Shown here one piece after another: positions 11,385-23,285 of a stretch of DNA of 64,000 bases. This DNA comes from Triatoma infestans (Eukaryota; Arthropoda; Insecta; Hemiptera; Reduviidae). Position 1 is the stretch's first letter; the number at the start of each line of letters is the position of its first letter. The DNA lies in assembly GCA_011037195.1 (NCBI GenBank), contig JAAEAF010014941.1, positions 62,001 to 126,000 on the forward strand, given 5' to 3'. The notes beneath the pieces are model-generated. The model ran no database searches, was not told the origin of the DNA, and saw only the letters and a list, made by a program, of their open reading frames with translations. The position numbers and the translations under genes are program-made.

Positions 11385-11433
11385 AAAAGATGTCGAAAAT
11401 TTGACGCAGATCACAATACTTCCTCTTAAAAGG
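11385..11433 (+). repeat. TCTGG-family 3' end fragment
   Basis: The stretch GATGTCGAAAATTTGACGC is followed by ACTTCCTCTTAAAAGGAAGT, the terminal hairpin of the family. Only about 50 bp remain. Confidence 0.55.
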
Positions 11434-11454
11434 AAGTAAAACATTTATATAGCA

Positions 11455-13365
11455 CTTTCCCAGTCAGTGTGGCTTTAGAAAAGGCCGCTCATGTGTAGAT
11501 AATCTGTTTGTTTTAAATAACATGATTCAACTAAAATTGGACTACAGAAAATCTGATCTATTCGTTATCTTTGTAGACTATAAGAAGGCATTCGATTCTA
11601 TGAACCATAGCAGACTAAGGTACAAGTTGAGTCAAATGGGCATTAGTGGAAAATTGATAAGGATACTTAAAAATATCTATGATAATGCAACATTAAGAGT
11701 CAAAAGCTGTGGATCTGTATCCGATGAGGTACCTGTCACTAAAAGGGGTGCTGCAGGGCGAAGTCCTGTCTGGGTACTTGTTTAGCCTCTTTACAAGTGA
11801 CATAGGGGAATTCTTTAGAGTGAGAGGTGCCTCTGCCATCCCAATTTCCCCAAGTAAAGATATACTTCTTTCGCTATATGCAGATGATTCGAGATGAGGC
11901 GTTTTTTGCTGATTCGATGCCTGGCCTATCGAAAAAACTTGAAATCCTTGCCAACTATGCCAGTATTAATCAGCTGGAAGTAAACACGGTTAACACAAAA
12001 ATTATACACTTCCATAAAGGCCGCCTAAAAAAAATTAAAAAATTGTATTATTTGGGTGAGGAGGTGGAAGTTGTATCACAGCCTTTGACTACTTGCGAAT
12101 TAGATTCTCAAATTCTGGTTTGTTCCATCTCGCTTCCAAATTAGCCACATTCAGGGCTTCATCTGCTGTTGGCTCAGTGTTAGAAATATGCCGCAAGGGC
12201 AAAATTAGATCAATCGAATGTAGAAGTAGGATCAATGATGCTATTTCCACGAGTTCTCTCTTTTACGGGGTAGAAATCTGGGGGTTGAGATATCTATCTG
12301 AAATAGAAAAAGCGCACCTGGAGTTTTATAAAAAGCACTTTTCGTTAAATAAAAGTCCACCTGTCTGCTTATCCGAACTGAATTTGATCTGCTCAACTCC
12401 AATTATAATGTGGTCAAATCAGCGTTGTTCTGGATCTACAAACTCCTTGGTATGCAAGACCATAGACTACCTAAGTTATGCTTTTTGAAGCTAAAAAATA
12501 TTCACTTTAGCCATAAGCACTCGATAAAGTACAACTGGTTTTCGCAGATGGATAATTTATTGAGTTTGATTGGCTCAAGAAACAGACCTCACAGTCTTTA
12601 AAAATTCTATCTCTGGAACACTAAATAGATATAAGGAATTCCAAAAGTTAAAAGACCTAGAACTAATGCACTCAGCAAAGTACAGCCCTATTTATAACGA
12701 TCTACTTGCCACAAGTTCGGTTTGCCAATATTCTAGCGAATTGAATTTGCCATTTGGTATAGTGAAACTAGTCACACAATTGAGGCTTTCGGGCAATTAC
12801 CAGATCAAATTGTCAGTGAAAAATGTCACACACCTTATAAAACCTAAGGAAATATGCACAATATGCGGGCGTAATGATGCGGAAGATTTGTACCACTTAA
12901 TAGTAGTTTGTCCGGTTTATGAATCTCTTCTAATCAGTACATACCGCAGGTTAAGAATGTATCAGTGGAGCAGTTCCACAATGTGTTCGTTTTTAAGTGC
13001 GAAAATTAAATTAAACAATTATACCTTTTTACAACTAATTGCCTCAAAACACGATCATTTATACTAAATGAATAGTTTACAGTGTGAGAGATTGATTATA
13101 TACATATATCGCCACATTTTATCGGTTTATCTTCCTGTATTTATAAATTATACACTTGTTATTTAAAATATGGATACAATGCAGTGTGCTGTGTACTTAT
13201 TGTTACTACACTACATTTTGTGTTGTATTATTCTATATTGTATTGTTTATATATTCTAGTCTCTCTTTTCTTACTATGTTGTCCACTGTATTTGACCAGC
13301 CTTCATTTTGTATGGGGCATGTCCCCAAGCAGATATTATATAAATAAATAAAATAAATATAGCCA
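11455..13365 (+). pseudogene. LINE reverse transcriptase to 3' end, frameshifted
   Basis: This is the longest LINE remnant here. Translation starts inside the reverse-transcriptase domain with GFRKGRSCVDNLF, then FVDYKKAFDSMNH, the catalytic block with the first Asp. It passes LQGEVLSGYLFSLF and reaches the catalytic YADD at 11877-11888. Then come a thumb region, YGVEIWGLRYL, a linker, and a zinc knuckle CTICGRNDAEDLYHLIVVC (Cys-x2-Cys-x8-His-x4-Cys) near 12855-12915. The stop is at 13067 and the 3' UTR ends in an ATAAA-type tail. Frame changes are needed near 11750, 11895, 12090, 12410 and 12600, and there is no endonuclease domain, so it is 5'-truncated and dead. It fits the Jockey/CR1/R1 group without RNase H. 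The exact clade needs a tree. Confidence 0.85.
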
Positions 13366-13390
13366 CGTCCCGCACATAAAAAAAAAAAAA

Positions 13391-14088
13391 TCTGGTGTGA
13401 AACCTCACACAGTGCTCTTACTCCAGTGCGCCAAATTAGTGTGACAGCTTTTATGTAGTTGTGTACGCAATTTATAGATTCGTCGAAAACTGAAAAAACT
13501 GTTCAGTAAAAGCGCACTTCCTGTTTACTAATTTTCTTTGAAACTCGGAATTTTGGCCATCTTATTTATTTCTAATTAAATTTTGTTTGGATGATAGAAT
13601 TGTATAATCAACTATGATAGCACTTTAGAAGAAACTGTAACCCCATCCCTCTCCTAAAAGTGCCCTTAAATGAATTTTCCTGGAGAAATGTTTCAAATAA
13701 AGTTGTAGCTCTTTGTATGTGTAGTTGATATAGCAAGTTTAAAGAAAATCTTCGGAGCCATTTTTGAGAAAATTGCAAAAACGTAAAAAAAACAACTAGT
13801 AAAGTGGTACTTCCGGTTGAGGAATATTGACACATAACGCACCGTCAGATCCCATGGTGATACCTAAACGTAATATCAAGTTTGAACTTTCTACGATTTT
13901 TCGTTTTTGAGCTATGCTGTTCACATCAGATACATACACACACACAACAGACACACACACACACACACAGACCATTCGCTAAAAACCACTTTTTTGGTCT
14001 CAGGGGACCTCAAAACGGATATTTCCGATGAAAACTCGATATCGAAAATTTGACACGATTACAATAGTTCCTCTTACTAGGAGTAAGT
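13391..14088 (+). repeat. TCTGG-family repeat, type copy
   Basis: This copy shows the whole family layout. It starts TCTGGTGTGAAAC, preceded by A, and ends in the hairpin CTTACTAGGAGTAAG. In between come GTCGAAAACTG, AAAGCGCACTTCC, GATGATAGAATTG, a CCCCATCCC block, AAATGAATTTTCC, TTCAAATAAAG, CTTCCGGTTGAGGAAT, ACCTAAACG, TTTTTCGTTTTTGAGC, a CA microsatellite (13935-13970), GGGGACCTCAAAACGG and ATATCGAAAATTTGACACGA. There is no coding domain. About fifteen copies in both orientations occupy much of the window, and several are split by other elements. Structured ends, AT flanks and a central microsatellite resemble Helentron-associated or INE-1-like elements, but the class is unproven. Confidence 0.8.
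13935..13970. repeat. CA microsatellite
   Basis: Runs of CA at the same relative position occur in several TCTGG copies, so this tract is an internal part of the element. Confidence 0.85.
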
Positions 14089-15699
14089 ATTTCTCGAGGT
14101 TTTTACCATAAATGAGTTTATGTTAGAGAAATAAATTAAAACTAGTAACTTTATACATGAGATAAGTTTGTGTGCTGACTGGGTAAAACAATAATTTTCT
14201 AATTTAGCACAAAATATATAACATATTTGAGACAATAAATAAAGTTTTAAGCTTTGCCTAAAAAACCTACAATCAACTCTCATTAAAATAAATCCCCAGT
14301 ATTGATAAAACTAATCTAGGTTTATTCCTTATCTACACAACAACAAACGCAGCTAATTACCCATCTGTCGTGGGTGTATTAAAAAGAATTAAAAATTAAA
14401 TACTTTATAATGAAGTTGTTCCTGAACTGTATAATAGAAAGAATATAATTTTAATCAACAACTAAATGAGTTTTATTTATTTATTTATTTTAATTAAACA
14501 TTTTATTTGTAATTATTTTTTATTAATCTGTAAACCGAGTCGTTGATTGCCCACACTCAACGTACCATTCCACAAAGCATCATCTTGACAAGTTCTTCGT
14601 CCTAATTAATGGTGAAATGTGGTTATTGCTAAAAAAACTTAATGAAGCGATTCCATTATTCTAAGAACCATTTAGAATTGTGGTTGAAATTTTTTACACT
14701 TCGTTTATTTTTGTTGTGACTTCCGTAAGATTTCTAAGAAGTTCAGATATCTGGGATTTATCATATTTAATATAATAATTTTATGGCAGCATTTGAAGAT
14801 ATCAGAAGCCATTTCTTTTAAATTGAAAATGAAATTCTTAACATCTAAATAATGTAATGTAAAATTATTTATTTATTTACTGTACAGCTACATTGTTTAA
14901 GCAAAGGAGATGGCCAAACAGTTTAACATACAAAGGATTCTTAGAAAAAGTAATAATAATAATAAAAATAATTCATAAAATAAGTAATAACAGAACTTAA
15001 AAGTAATTCTAAGAAAGTTACTAAAGTATGAGAATGTAATTTAAAATTAATTCCATTAGTTTTTATCAGAGAAAATTGGATCTTTTTCACCTTAATGCTG
15101 TTATTGATAATGAATTTATTATCTCAATTATTGTTATCAACCTTGTAATGGTTATAAAGAGTATAGTCCTTTATTAATTCTTATAATTTATTAGCAAATA
15201 TAAAGATCTATAAATTAAATACATGATTTAATTTATCCTAAGTTAATCAAGTTTTAATTTTGTCAATATATATTTTCGTTTTGTTGTCCAATAATGTAAA
15301 ATTAAATTTTAGATTAAACTTTATGGTGAACCAATATTTTTCCAGAAGCAAACACCCAATTTGTTCATTAAAGTGAGGCGTCAGGTGTGCGTGTGTCGAT
15401 CGTACCAAGTTCTGGTATATAATTGATTTCCTAACCGTTCAACATTGTATTTGCTACTATTTTCACAATTTCCTCACTTATTACTACTTTATTACTATCT
15501 TATTGTAATTTATATAATTTAATAAAGATTTAATAAACAACTACTGTAAGATATATATAATAAATTTATTAATTTAATTTTGTGAAAAAAAGATAGGTTA
15601 TTTTTTTTTTAAATTAATGAAAAAGTAAGCGGTTGTAGTATAGTTGAAAGAGATTCTAACTGATTGAGAGTCTAGTATTTTCTAAATAGGTTCATCATC
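14089..15699. other. AT-rich stretch without a recognisable gene
   Basis: There are short TTTA tracts (14475-14490), a run of AAT triplets (14953-14965) and no domain or repeat boundary that I can support. The six-frame reading is broken by frequent stops. Confidence 0.5.
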
Positions 15700-15960
15700 T
15701 AGATTCTAGATTGTTGTAAGGGATTATCGCACTGAGACCTGAAAGATCTGTTGTGCCCCCCGGAGCCTTCTCAGTGCACTGCCGGCCTCCAAGCAGTGTT
15801 ATCCAGCTATAGACAACACTGCCCATCACCGGATAGTGAGTTGTAGAGGCTCCTAGGAAGAGAAACTCTAAGGGCATCATGCTGGCTTCGAACAGGGAAC
15901 CTCCGCGTTGCTAGTCCCCTTTCTTCTCCCATGGCTTACGCCAATTAATTAGGGACGGAG
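15700..15960 (-). mobile_element. tRNA-derived SINE, family S
   Basis: In minus orientation a decayed tRNA-like head carries a B-box-like GTTCGAAGCC near 15885. It is followed by the family body: GGAGCCTCTACAACTCACT, a GTGATGGGCAGTGTTGTC hairpin region, then GAAGGCTCCGGGGGG. Copies with the same body are at 27133-27310, 47745-47995, 49735-49960 and 63682-63920. The 3' tail is lost or diverged here. Mobilisation would depend on a partner LINE, which I cannot identify. Confidence 0.7.
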
Positions 15961-16955
15961 ACCCTAGTTTGTGTACAGTGTTTGTCATTGTCTGTAAAGT
16001 GTAGAGTGTATGTAACTTAAGTATATTGTGTACTGCTCTGTGGAAGTGCATGGAGTACTGAGCTGTGGTAACCCGTGGGGTCGCTACTCCTCAGTAATTC
16101 ATGCAACAGATACCTCTTGCGAGCAAATTCGGTTCATACTGGAAATACATTTTGCGGGCTTCCTGAACACGATTTTTCCAAGAAAAAACAATCAAAATTT
16201 TAAACCTGTTTTTATACAGTGCACATCCCATCTGAATTTTTTTTTTTTTTTTTGTGAAAGAGGAGATTATGCAATTTGAGAGTATACGTGACGTAATATA
16301 CCGTGACATACCATAACGTGACGTAACTATATCATTCCAGCATAATAATGTTTAAAATAAAAATGCAATTTTTTTTTATTATTATTATTTAATAAAATAG
16401 CATTAAGCTTTACAATATAGATAAAAACAAGTTTTACATAGACTAGTTATATATATATATATATATATATAGCAACTAACTATAATATTATATATACGCT
16501 GGCGTGTGATACTTTAACAGAGCTGGGTATGGTAATAATCAACTTCATGAAAATGAGAACGGTCCTACCTTTCTGATAACATTCATCAGACTTACCTTAC
16601 CTCATCTTTTTAGTTAGAAAATTTTATATTCATGAGTGATAAATAATTTTCAAGCGGTGTTATCTTCTTCTTTTTCTGCTTCTTTTTTTAAAAATATGTT
16701 TGAATATTGCAAAATATACGAAAGACAAAAAACAAAACAAAAATTTAACTGGTGATAAAGAAGAATAAATGGGAATTAGGAGACTAAAAAAAAAGAAAGA
16801 AATAAGTAAAATAACTGGTATACAATACTCACATGACTTTTTCATAATTTACACAATAATAATCGATTAATTCACTTCATATTTATTCTTTACAAGATGA
16901 TTAGTTGCATTTAATTTATATAAATTGGGAGAGGAAAACTTTGTTTGAGGAAAAC
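15961..16955. other. Unassigned stretch with TA microsatellite
   Basis: A block at about 16060-16115 is the reverse complement of one upstream of the SINE at 47745, sharing GGTAACCCGTGGGGT. It belongs to some dispersed repeat. A TA tract spans about 16449-16472, and poly-T runs lie at 16238 and 16371. No gene is visible. Confidence 0.5.
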
Positions 16956-17040
16956 ATGATTTCTTCCTCCTCAAAAAACCTCCCTTAATTGAATTTTCAC
17001 GGAAAAAATTTTCAAACAGAAATGATAGGTCTCTATAAAG
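16956..17040 (+). repeat. TCTGG-family fragment
   Basis: CCTCCCTTAATTGAATTTTC followed by a diverged TTTCAAAC block matches the middle of TCTGG copies. It directly precedes R3 sequence. Confidence 0.45.
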
Positions 17041-17076
17041 TTAGTAGACCAAGATTCATGAAACTGAAATGTGATT

Positions 17077-17400
17077 GGTATGTTGAGTTGTAGCGTAGTG
17101 GTAGCTTGTAGTGGCTTGAGCGGTTTTGTAAAGGGGAGAGAAGTATCAGTAATAAGAAAGTAGTCACCACTGCTAACAATAAATATATTCTATTAAAATA
17201 ATAACTACAAGTTATTTGCAAATAAAGTATAAACTTATTAATATATTGTGGAACAGGCACTGATGTTAAGAGAGTGAAAAACAAGTGTTCTACTTGAATG
17301 TCTACAACAGACTGTACTGAAAGAATGTATGTCTGGAGGGAGTGTATTGTTTTACCCTAACTGTTTCTTGCCCTTTGTCACTTGGTTTGCATTGACCTAA
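17077..17400 (-). repeat. Dispersed repeat R3, copy 1
   Basis: The segment shares GCGGTTTTGTAAAGGGG, TAGTCACCACTGCTAACAAT and TTAATATATTGTGGAAC with the copies at 18195-18680 and 35860-36305. The other two copies end near GCATCCATCACA and lie inside TCTGG elements. TG...CA-like ends would suit a solo LTR, but no clear target duplication was seen. Strand is arbitrary. Confidence 0.55.
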
Positions 17401-17639
17401 ATTATAGTACCTGGCTCTTTCCTCTTCACTAAAATATACTGTTTGAACTAGCTAAAATTAAACAAAATTATGTTGCTAAACTATTTTCAAAATTCTTATA
17501 TTCTTTCATTTCTTTCTTCCACTACAAACCCATTGGTGTTTTTATGGAGGATGTAATTTGTTGCAAATCATTAAAGATTCATATGATCCGAAAAGCGGGC
17601 GGGGAGGCACACATTAAATGAATCAAAAGTTAGTTACTC

Positions 17640-17960
17640 CCAACCTGGACCAGATAGGAAGGGAGAGTTCGATCCATATAAATAGAGTGGCAGCTGAAGA
17701 GTTCAGAATAGTATTATGACAGTTTTACACAACAGTACATCTAGTCAGCAACCTATCTCTACCTTCTCATTACTCAGCCAGTCTGTCTCTTTATATTTCT
17801 CTCGCTAACTAACTTCTATTTTACTGTAAAGTCCTTGCAGTTAGTGTTTCTATTTTATTATACAGTGTTCAGCATATCATCTAGAGTTTATTTCTTCTTC
17901 ATCATTCCCAAATTCATTCTCTCTAATTCTCTCTCCTCCTCATTTCTATTATGAGGAAAT
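17640..17960 (+). mobile_element. LTR-like fragment of family R4
   Basis: A TATA-like CCATATAAATAG (about 17674) is followed by an AGTTCAGAATAG initiator-like block and a pyrimidine-rich leader. Then come ACTGTAAAGTCCTTGCAGT, TATACAGTGTTCAGC and CTCTCTCCTCCTCATT. The same order of blocks is seen reversed at 56250-56580. It reads as U3 promoter, R and U5 of an LTR, but neither end was located. Confidence 0.55.
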
Positions 17961-18830
17961 CACAAAAATTGAGAAACAAACTGTTCAATAAAGTCTACTT
18001 CTGGTCAACCGATTTTGTTCACACTGATAACTGTTGCATCGTATTCAATTTTAATTAATATTTTATAAATGATAGAATCGTATAATAAGTTAATAAACAA
18101 TTTAGAGGAAATCATAAACCTGTACATCCCCCCAAAACCCCCCTTAAATAAATTTTCCCCGAGAAATGTTACAAATAAAAATTGTTGCATTTGTAATGTT
18201 TTTGGTGTGTTGAGTTGTTGCGTGTTTGTAGTAGTAGTCTAGTGTAGCACGAGCGGTCTTGTAAAGGGGCTTGTAAGTATATATGTTTAAGAGAAAAGAA
18301 TCAGAAATAAGAAATTAGTCACCACTGCTAACAATCAATATATATAAAATAATAACTACAAGTTATTTGCAAAGATATTATAAACTTATTTAATATATTG
18401 TGGAACTGCACTGATTCTAAGATAGCGATTCCTGAATTAATGTTCTGCTTTTGAATGTCTAGCCCAGACTGTCTTGAAGGAATGTCTTCTAATTGTTCGT
18501 TCAAATCTTCCCCTGTGAGAAGAAGGGGTTGACAATGCTATCAAGGTTCATGAACTTTCCCTGTAACTGTACTCTTCTACCTGGGTTACTTTTTCTGTGA
18601 ACGAGCTTGCATTTTTCTCATAATTTTGATTATTTCCAATTAGATATATTTCTATATTTCTCGCATCCATCACACATTTTATATGTCTAGTCTTGATATA
18701 TCAAGTTTGAAGATAACCAGTGGAACTATTTTTGAAAAAATTGCAAAAAAAAAAATACATAATATGTTCTCAATAAAGTGGTTACTTCTGTTGACCGATT
18801 TTGACCAAAATTTTATTATCAGGTATACGG
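17961..18830 (+). repeat. TCTGG-family repeat split by R3
   Basis: Family blocks run from ACTGTTCAATAAAGTC near 17983 through CCGATTTTG, GATAGAATCG and AAATAAATTTTCC to AAATAAAAATTGTTGC. They resume after the R3 copy with TATCAAGTTTGAAGATAACC at about 18700. The gap is R3 at 18195-18680. Confidence 0.6.
18195..18680 (-). repeat. Dispersed repeat R3, copy 2
   Basis: The copy runs from GTGTTGAGTTG to GCATCCATCACA and contains TTCAAATCTTCCCCTGTGAG and GAAGAAGGGG, as does the copy at 35860-36305. It interrupts a TCTGG element, which shows it is a mobile insertion. The nature of the element (solo LTR or MITE) is not resolved. Confidence 0.6.
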
Positions 18831-18869
18831 AAGTGTGTTGGATGGAGAGAATTGTTTTGGTTTGATAAG

Positions 18870-19135
18870 TTAAGACTTGGTTAACACTGTAATATAATTA
18901 TGAGTTTCTCTGAATGCCTGGACTTTACAGTAAAAATGGTAGATTTAGAATGGAAGGTATAATGACACGTTGTGACTGGTGAACTATCTTCTGAACTAAT
19001 TTGAACTATCTTTTCTTGGTGTCCCGTCGCTGTATTTATATAGTTTCTCCCACTCCATTCCGAGAGAGTGCCTAGTATTTTGTTTCTCTTTCTCTGCTCT
19101 CTTGGTTGCTGTTACATCAGGTCACCTGATCAGAG
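18870..19135 (-). mobile_element. LTR-like fragment of family R4
   Basis: In minus orientation the copy reads GAGAGCAGAGAAAGAG, CACTCTCTCGGAATGGAGTG, a TATA box ACTATATAAATAC (about 19040), and further down TACTGTAAAGTCCAGGCATT. This matches the arms of the palindrome at 27555-27985. Ends are not defined. Confidence 0.6.
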
Positions 19136-19149
19136 CATAAAAAAAGTTT

Positions 19150-19255
19150 AAGTTTGAACTTACAGCAATTTTCCAATTTTGATTTATGCTTTTTTTCCCG
19201 GTAATAACTCGATATGGAAAAAATTGACACGATTACAGTAGTACTTCCTCTTTAC
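19150..19255 (+). repeat. TCTGG-family 3' fragment
   Basis: TTAAGTTTGAACTTACAGC and GATATGGAAAAAATTGACAC match the end of the family, up to CTTCCTCTTTAC. The RNase H LINE tail follows at once. Confidence 0.55.
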
Positions 19256-20310
19256 AGTTATTATTATTCAAAGAAGAGGAGAGCAAAATCCTACGCTATC
19301 CAAAGCCTCCCCGGGCTCATATAGCTACCCCTAAAGAATAACAACTACTGGGATTAGAACAAAAATCCAGGCCCAGTTTATAACCATCTAAGTTCACCAC
19401 AGACCGAACAAATCGGACCAAAGCCTTAAAAGGACATAGCTTAAGATCCTCTACCGATATCCTATTCCGGCCGAAGGTCCTAAACCTAATCTCCTCACAG
19501 CCCAAACAATCCGTCATCAGATGCATAGGTGTTTCCTCTTCCGTCTCACAAACTCTACAAAAGGGGTTAGGCATGAGTCCCATTGTATAGGGATGTCTCC
19601 TTAAGGGATGTCACAATGCCCAGTGCGGAAGCCATCCAGATGCCTGAGAGAGGTCCGTGAAAGAAATCGAGTCCCGCTACTCAAAGCTCCTTCCGGACCC
19701 CCAATGAGCATCTTAGACTGCCGACAGCCCACTGCACTCATCCATTATGAGGTCATCCACGTCTGAAAGCCTGATAAACAAGGCTCTGGACCACTGAAAG
19801 GGAGAGAGGCACCTAATTTGACAAAGCTATCTACCTCCTCATTCCCAAAGATTCCCATATGACCTGGAACCCAAACCAGAAGCACATCCCATCCTTCAAT
19901 AAAGAAAGATCTTCCAGTCTTTTAGAACATTCCAACACCAATGTGGAAGTGAAGACACATGAGTTAAGCGCCTTCAACGCAGCCTGGCTGTCCGAGCAGA
20001 TACAAACATCTTTTAAATTAGTGTTACGCACCCTCTCATCCAAAATACAGCAAAGAATTGCATAAATCTCAGCCTGAAAAACGGTGGCCCACTCACCAAG
20101 AGGCACCACCAAATGGTCTCCCGTCTCAAAATAGACCTACATCCATCCTGGAACCGTCCGTGTAGCATCGGAGATAATTCTCAGGAATCACTTTAGACGG
20201 ACCCAGGATTAACCAATCTTCCCTAGAAGGCAACCTAACCCTGTAGGAATGACCAAAGACAAAAGTCTTCAACATCCTATCAGAAGGGAAACCTGTAATG
20301 GGAATCCAAG
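19256..20310 (-). pseudogene. LINE 3' part with RNase H and zinc knuckle (family L2)
   Basis: On the minus strand the order is RNase H then zinc knuckle. The RNase H domain has YTDGS near 20160, AEIYAI, CSDSQAALKAL near 19970 and a GIFGNEEVDSF-like stretch near 19840, so all acidic positions can be placed. The knuckle is CRVCETEEETPMHLMTDC (Cys-x2-Cys-x8-His-x4-Cys) near 19560, followed by RFRTFGRNRISVEDL. The frame changes near 19830 and near 20115. The copy ends in a short AAT-type tail at 19256-19275. RNase H plus C-terminal knuckle is typical of the I/R1/Jockey groups. Related fragments lie at 38557-39016 and 62085-62490. It is 5'-truncated and lacks the polymerase. Confidence 0.8.
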
Positions 20311-20745
20311 TTTATAATATAGGAGAAGTTCATTTAATTATAGACTTCACAATATAACAACTGAACTAGTTGTGTAAAAGGATGGGCAAAAAAAACAGTA
20401 AAAGCTCTTCCATATTTGATGCAGCACTTAGTGGCCATCCACATCCCTTTGGTGACTGATTCAAGGTAATAAAAGTAATTGAAGGACCACCCTTAGAATG
20501 TACATAAAAGCATTATGGAGAGTAAACAGTAAAAAGGTTTGAAAGTAGAAAATAATAGAGAGTTAAGAGGAACACTTTAATAAGGGGAGGCAAGTCATAA
20601 ATGTTTCCATCGATTGGTATTTCAATGTACTCTCTCTCTCTTTGCTAAAGTGATAGTTTCAGATAGCTTACACTGGTAATTAGGTTTCTGAGGATACAGA
20701 TTTCAAAAACAAAAGCTTTCTTTAATTTCAAATTTCATATATTTG
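20311..20745. other. Unassigned stretch
   Basis: I see no coding region. A CT-rich run (TACTCTCTCTCTCTTTGC, about 20629) is the only notable composition feature. Confidence 0.45.
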
Positions 20746-21330
20746 TCCTAACATAGTTATAGAAATGGTGGGGACGATAAGTATATATTTACTAATCTTG
20801 GCAGGTTGAGAAGTGATTATACTGTAGCCCAATAAAGCGCACCAAAAACTATAAGTGCCTTTGTAATTAACGCCACTAACACCACACAATTACGAGTATC
20901 TAAAGTCAACTTTTTTGAAAAAATGTTTCCCAAATTAGGTTTATACCTATGCAATAAGGAAATAGTTCTAGATTTTTCGAGAATAATTCAGAAAACCTAT
21001 TTTGTAAATTCACACTTTTGGTTAGCCGATTTTATTCAAATTCGAATTCCAATATTTCTATCAGAGGCGGCTCCTGACTTGGATATGTGGGGGGTTCAAC
21101 ATTTTTTTTTTTAAATTACATTGCATATCATTATTAACAGCTTGGCTAAATAGAAATCATGAAGTAAGCCAGGAGATAGGTAAAAACTTGCATCCCTCCT
21201 CTACAATTAAATATGTTAAAGTAACGATAAATCGGTCACTGTGAACCCAGAAAAGAACTGTGAAAAAAAAGAGTTGTACCGTTTGAGTTCGAAAATTAAG
21301 TGATTAACTTATCTGAAATTTTCATTATCT
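20746..21330 (+). repeat. TCTGG-family related, 5' blocks
   Basis: The block GGTGGGGACGATAAGTATAT and the TAGCCCAATAAAGCGCACC block recur at 60615-60700 inside the TCTGG copy there. At about 20990 the sequence continues AAACCTATTTTGTAAATTCA and TTAGCCGATTTT. The copy is heavily diverged and no end is preserved. Confidence 0.4.
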
Positions 21331-21359
21331 AAATAAAGTGTTTCGGTTCAAAGGAAATG

Positions 21360-22060
21360 TCAATGAGTTAGCATCCATTCTTTGCCGGATCATATGTCTT
21401 AGTGATTTGTTCACGTGTAGGTGTGAACTCGGAAGCGTTAGAGAGGCCTAATGAAGCACGCAATTATGAAAATTAAGAAGGCAATAAGTTTTAATTGGCT
21501 TACATTGAAGATGCGGTTATGATGAATGAGAAACGTATGTTGGGCCGGAGAAGCTGTGAAAGACACTAGGAAGCGTAAAAGGGTATAAAGGAGACTGTGT
21601 ATATGTGTAAATATGTTAGTGTATGGGGGGCGTGCATGAAAGGAAGTTGCGGGAAAGGTAATTGGTGAATGAAGCGGTAAGGAAGCGTGCGTTCGTGGAT
21701 GCGAATAAGACCTTTGGTTGGAGGCAGAGATGAAAGACCGGTGTTGTAAACGCAATACATCCGTGGAGGCGGTGAAATTTGATGATGAAGCAATAAATGA
21801 TAACAAATACACATATACGCACGTGAAGATGGCCAAACAACAAGTGAAGAAAAGGGATTAATAACCAGGAAAAAGGGGGTGGCTGTGGAGGGGAAACCAA
21901 TATTCGGAGACGCGAGAGAAGGCGCGGGAGAGAATTAAAAAAGGGGAGAAACAGGATGTCTGGCCGGACGACGCGGGCGCGCGCGGAAGTTACCAATACA
22001 GACACAACTGGCAAGACGACGCAACATGATGTTTTAAGTACCAATACCAGCATCAAATTT
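21360..22060. other. Purine-rich island with CpG-dense end
   Basis: For about 600 bp the plus strand is strongly enriched in G and A, quite unlike its surroundings. The last part (about 21890-22025) is CpG-rich, with GACGCGGGCGCGCGCGG. Reading frames on both strands are broken and I recognise no protein. It could be a decayed exon, a non-coding transcript, a promoter-like island or part of an unknown element. Confidence 0.35.
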
Positions 22061-22810
22061 TTATAAATATAAAAATAATATATAAATATAATATTATATA
22101 AAAAACCAAACATTAGCACAGGCACATCGCATCACAAAAAATAACGAATATTAGTAACGCCGTTACAGTACAATGTGGAAAGTGCAAATAACTTCAGGTA
22201 AGAACTTCGGGTAAGTTGGTTCAATGTTCAACGCACTTATATCCCCCACTCTTATTTTAAAAAAAGTTAATAAGAATATAAGAAATACACACATTTCTAT
22301 ACTAACACAAAGAAATATTTTATATATATTAAACTCTCCAGCGCGTCGCCGAACTGTAAGCCTCCAACTTCCTATATTTTATAGATCTCCTGGTATGTAC
22401 ATGTATTATACGTACAATTCACTACAGTGCATAATTCATTAAACAAACACATTAAAGTGAGCTCCTAAACTGATATACGTTCCTATTTTTTTATGTCTGA
22501 TTCTCTGATTTGACAACAAATTAATTTTTTTTTTTCACATCCATCATCATCATCACACATGGGATTTGATCTGATATTTAACAATTGTATAAATCACGCA
22601 ATATATAAATTTTTTACTGTGACTAATTAATGTTTATAACTAATATAAAAATGAAAATATTTTTTCGAAATTGAAATATGAAATAAAATAAAAATATGAA
22701 AATTTGTTACTTTTTTTTATTTAATTTAATTATTTTTTTGTTTTCAAATAGCTGTGGGTTCAGTCGCGCAATCGCGAGTATCAATAGCGCGCCACTGGTT
22801 TCTAATGTAT
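22061..22810. other. AT-rich stretch without a recognisable gene
   Basis: Nothing could be assigned. A short ATC repeat (CATCATCATCATC) lies at about 22540. Confidence 0.45.
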
Positions 22811-22814
22811 ATTA

Positions 22815-23285
22815 ATATTATATAAGAGGTAGAAACTATATTGTATTAAACTGGTACTTTATTGGGAAGCTAAACTCTATTGTTGCCCCCCCCCCAGAAT
22901 CTCCCTCCCATGTATCAATTTTCCCCTGGAAAATATTTCAAATAAAAGTGATAAGAGATTTATTTGTATAAAAAGTATATTGAGTTTAAAGAAATTCGTT
23001 GGAGCCGTTTTTTTTTTTGAGAAAATTGCAAAAAACTGAGCGAAAAAATAATTCATTAAAGCACATCCTAATGGTAGATTTTGGCGGGAAACCTTCGTGG
23101 GTAATGTTGTTTTAGTACGTAGCTAAACGGAATACTAAATTTGAGCATCCTTCGATTTATCGTTTTTGAGATATATTGTTTACAGACACAGACATATATA
23201 GACCATTCCGCACAAACATTCTTTTCATACTCACGAGACCTCAAAATTTCAAGTGAACTACTTAAGGAGTAAGAGAAAGTACAAA
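22815..23285 (+). repeat. TCTGG-family repeat
   Basis: Family blocks appear in order: GTAGAAACTATATTG, the CCCCCCCCC tract (about 22888), TTTTCCCCTGGAAAATATTTC, AAATAAAAGTGATA, GCACATCCTAATGG, TAGCTAAACGGAATAC, TTATCGTTTTTGAG and AAGGAGTAAGAGAAAGT. The subfamily has AAACCTTCGTGGG in place of the usual block, shared with 25300 and 34850. The 5' end is not visible. Confidence 0.65.

Noticed and set aside
21438..22125. Three overlapping minus-strand frames of 82-169 codons
   Set aside because: They arise from the strand-biased composition of the purine-rich island, which removes stop codons on the other strand. No domain is visible.
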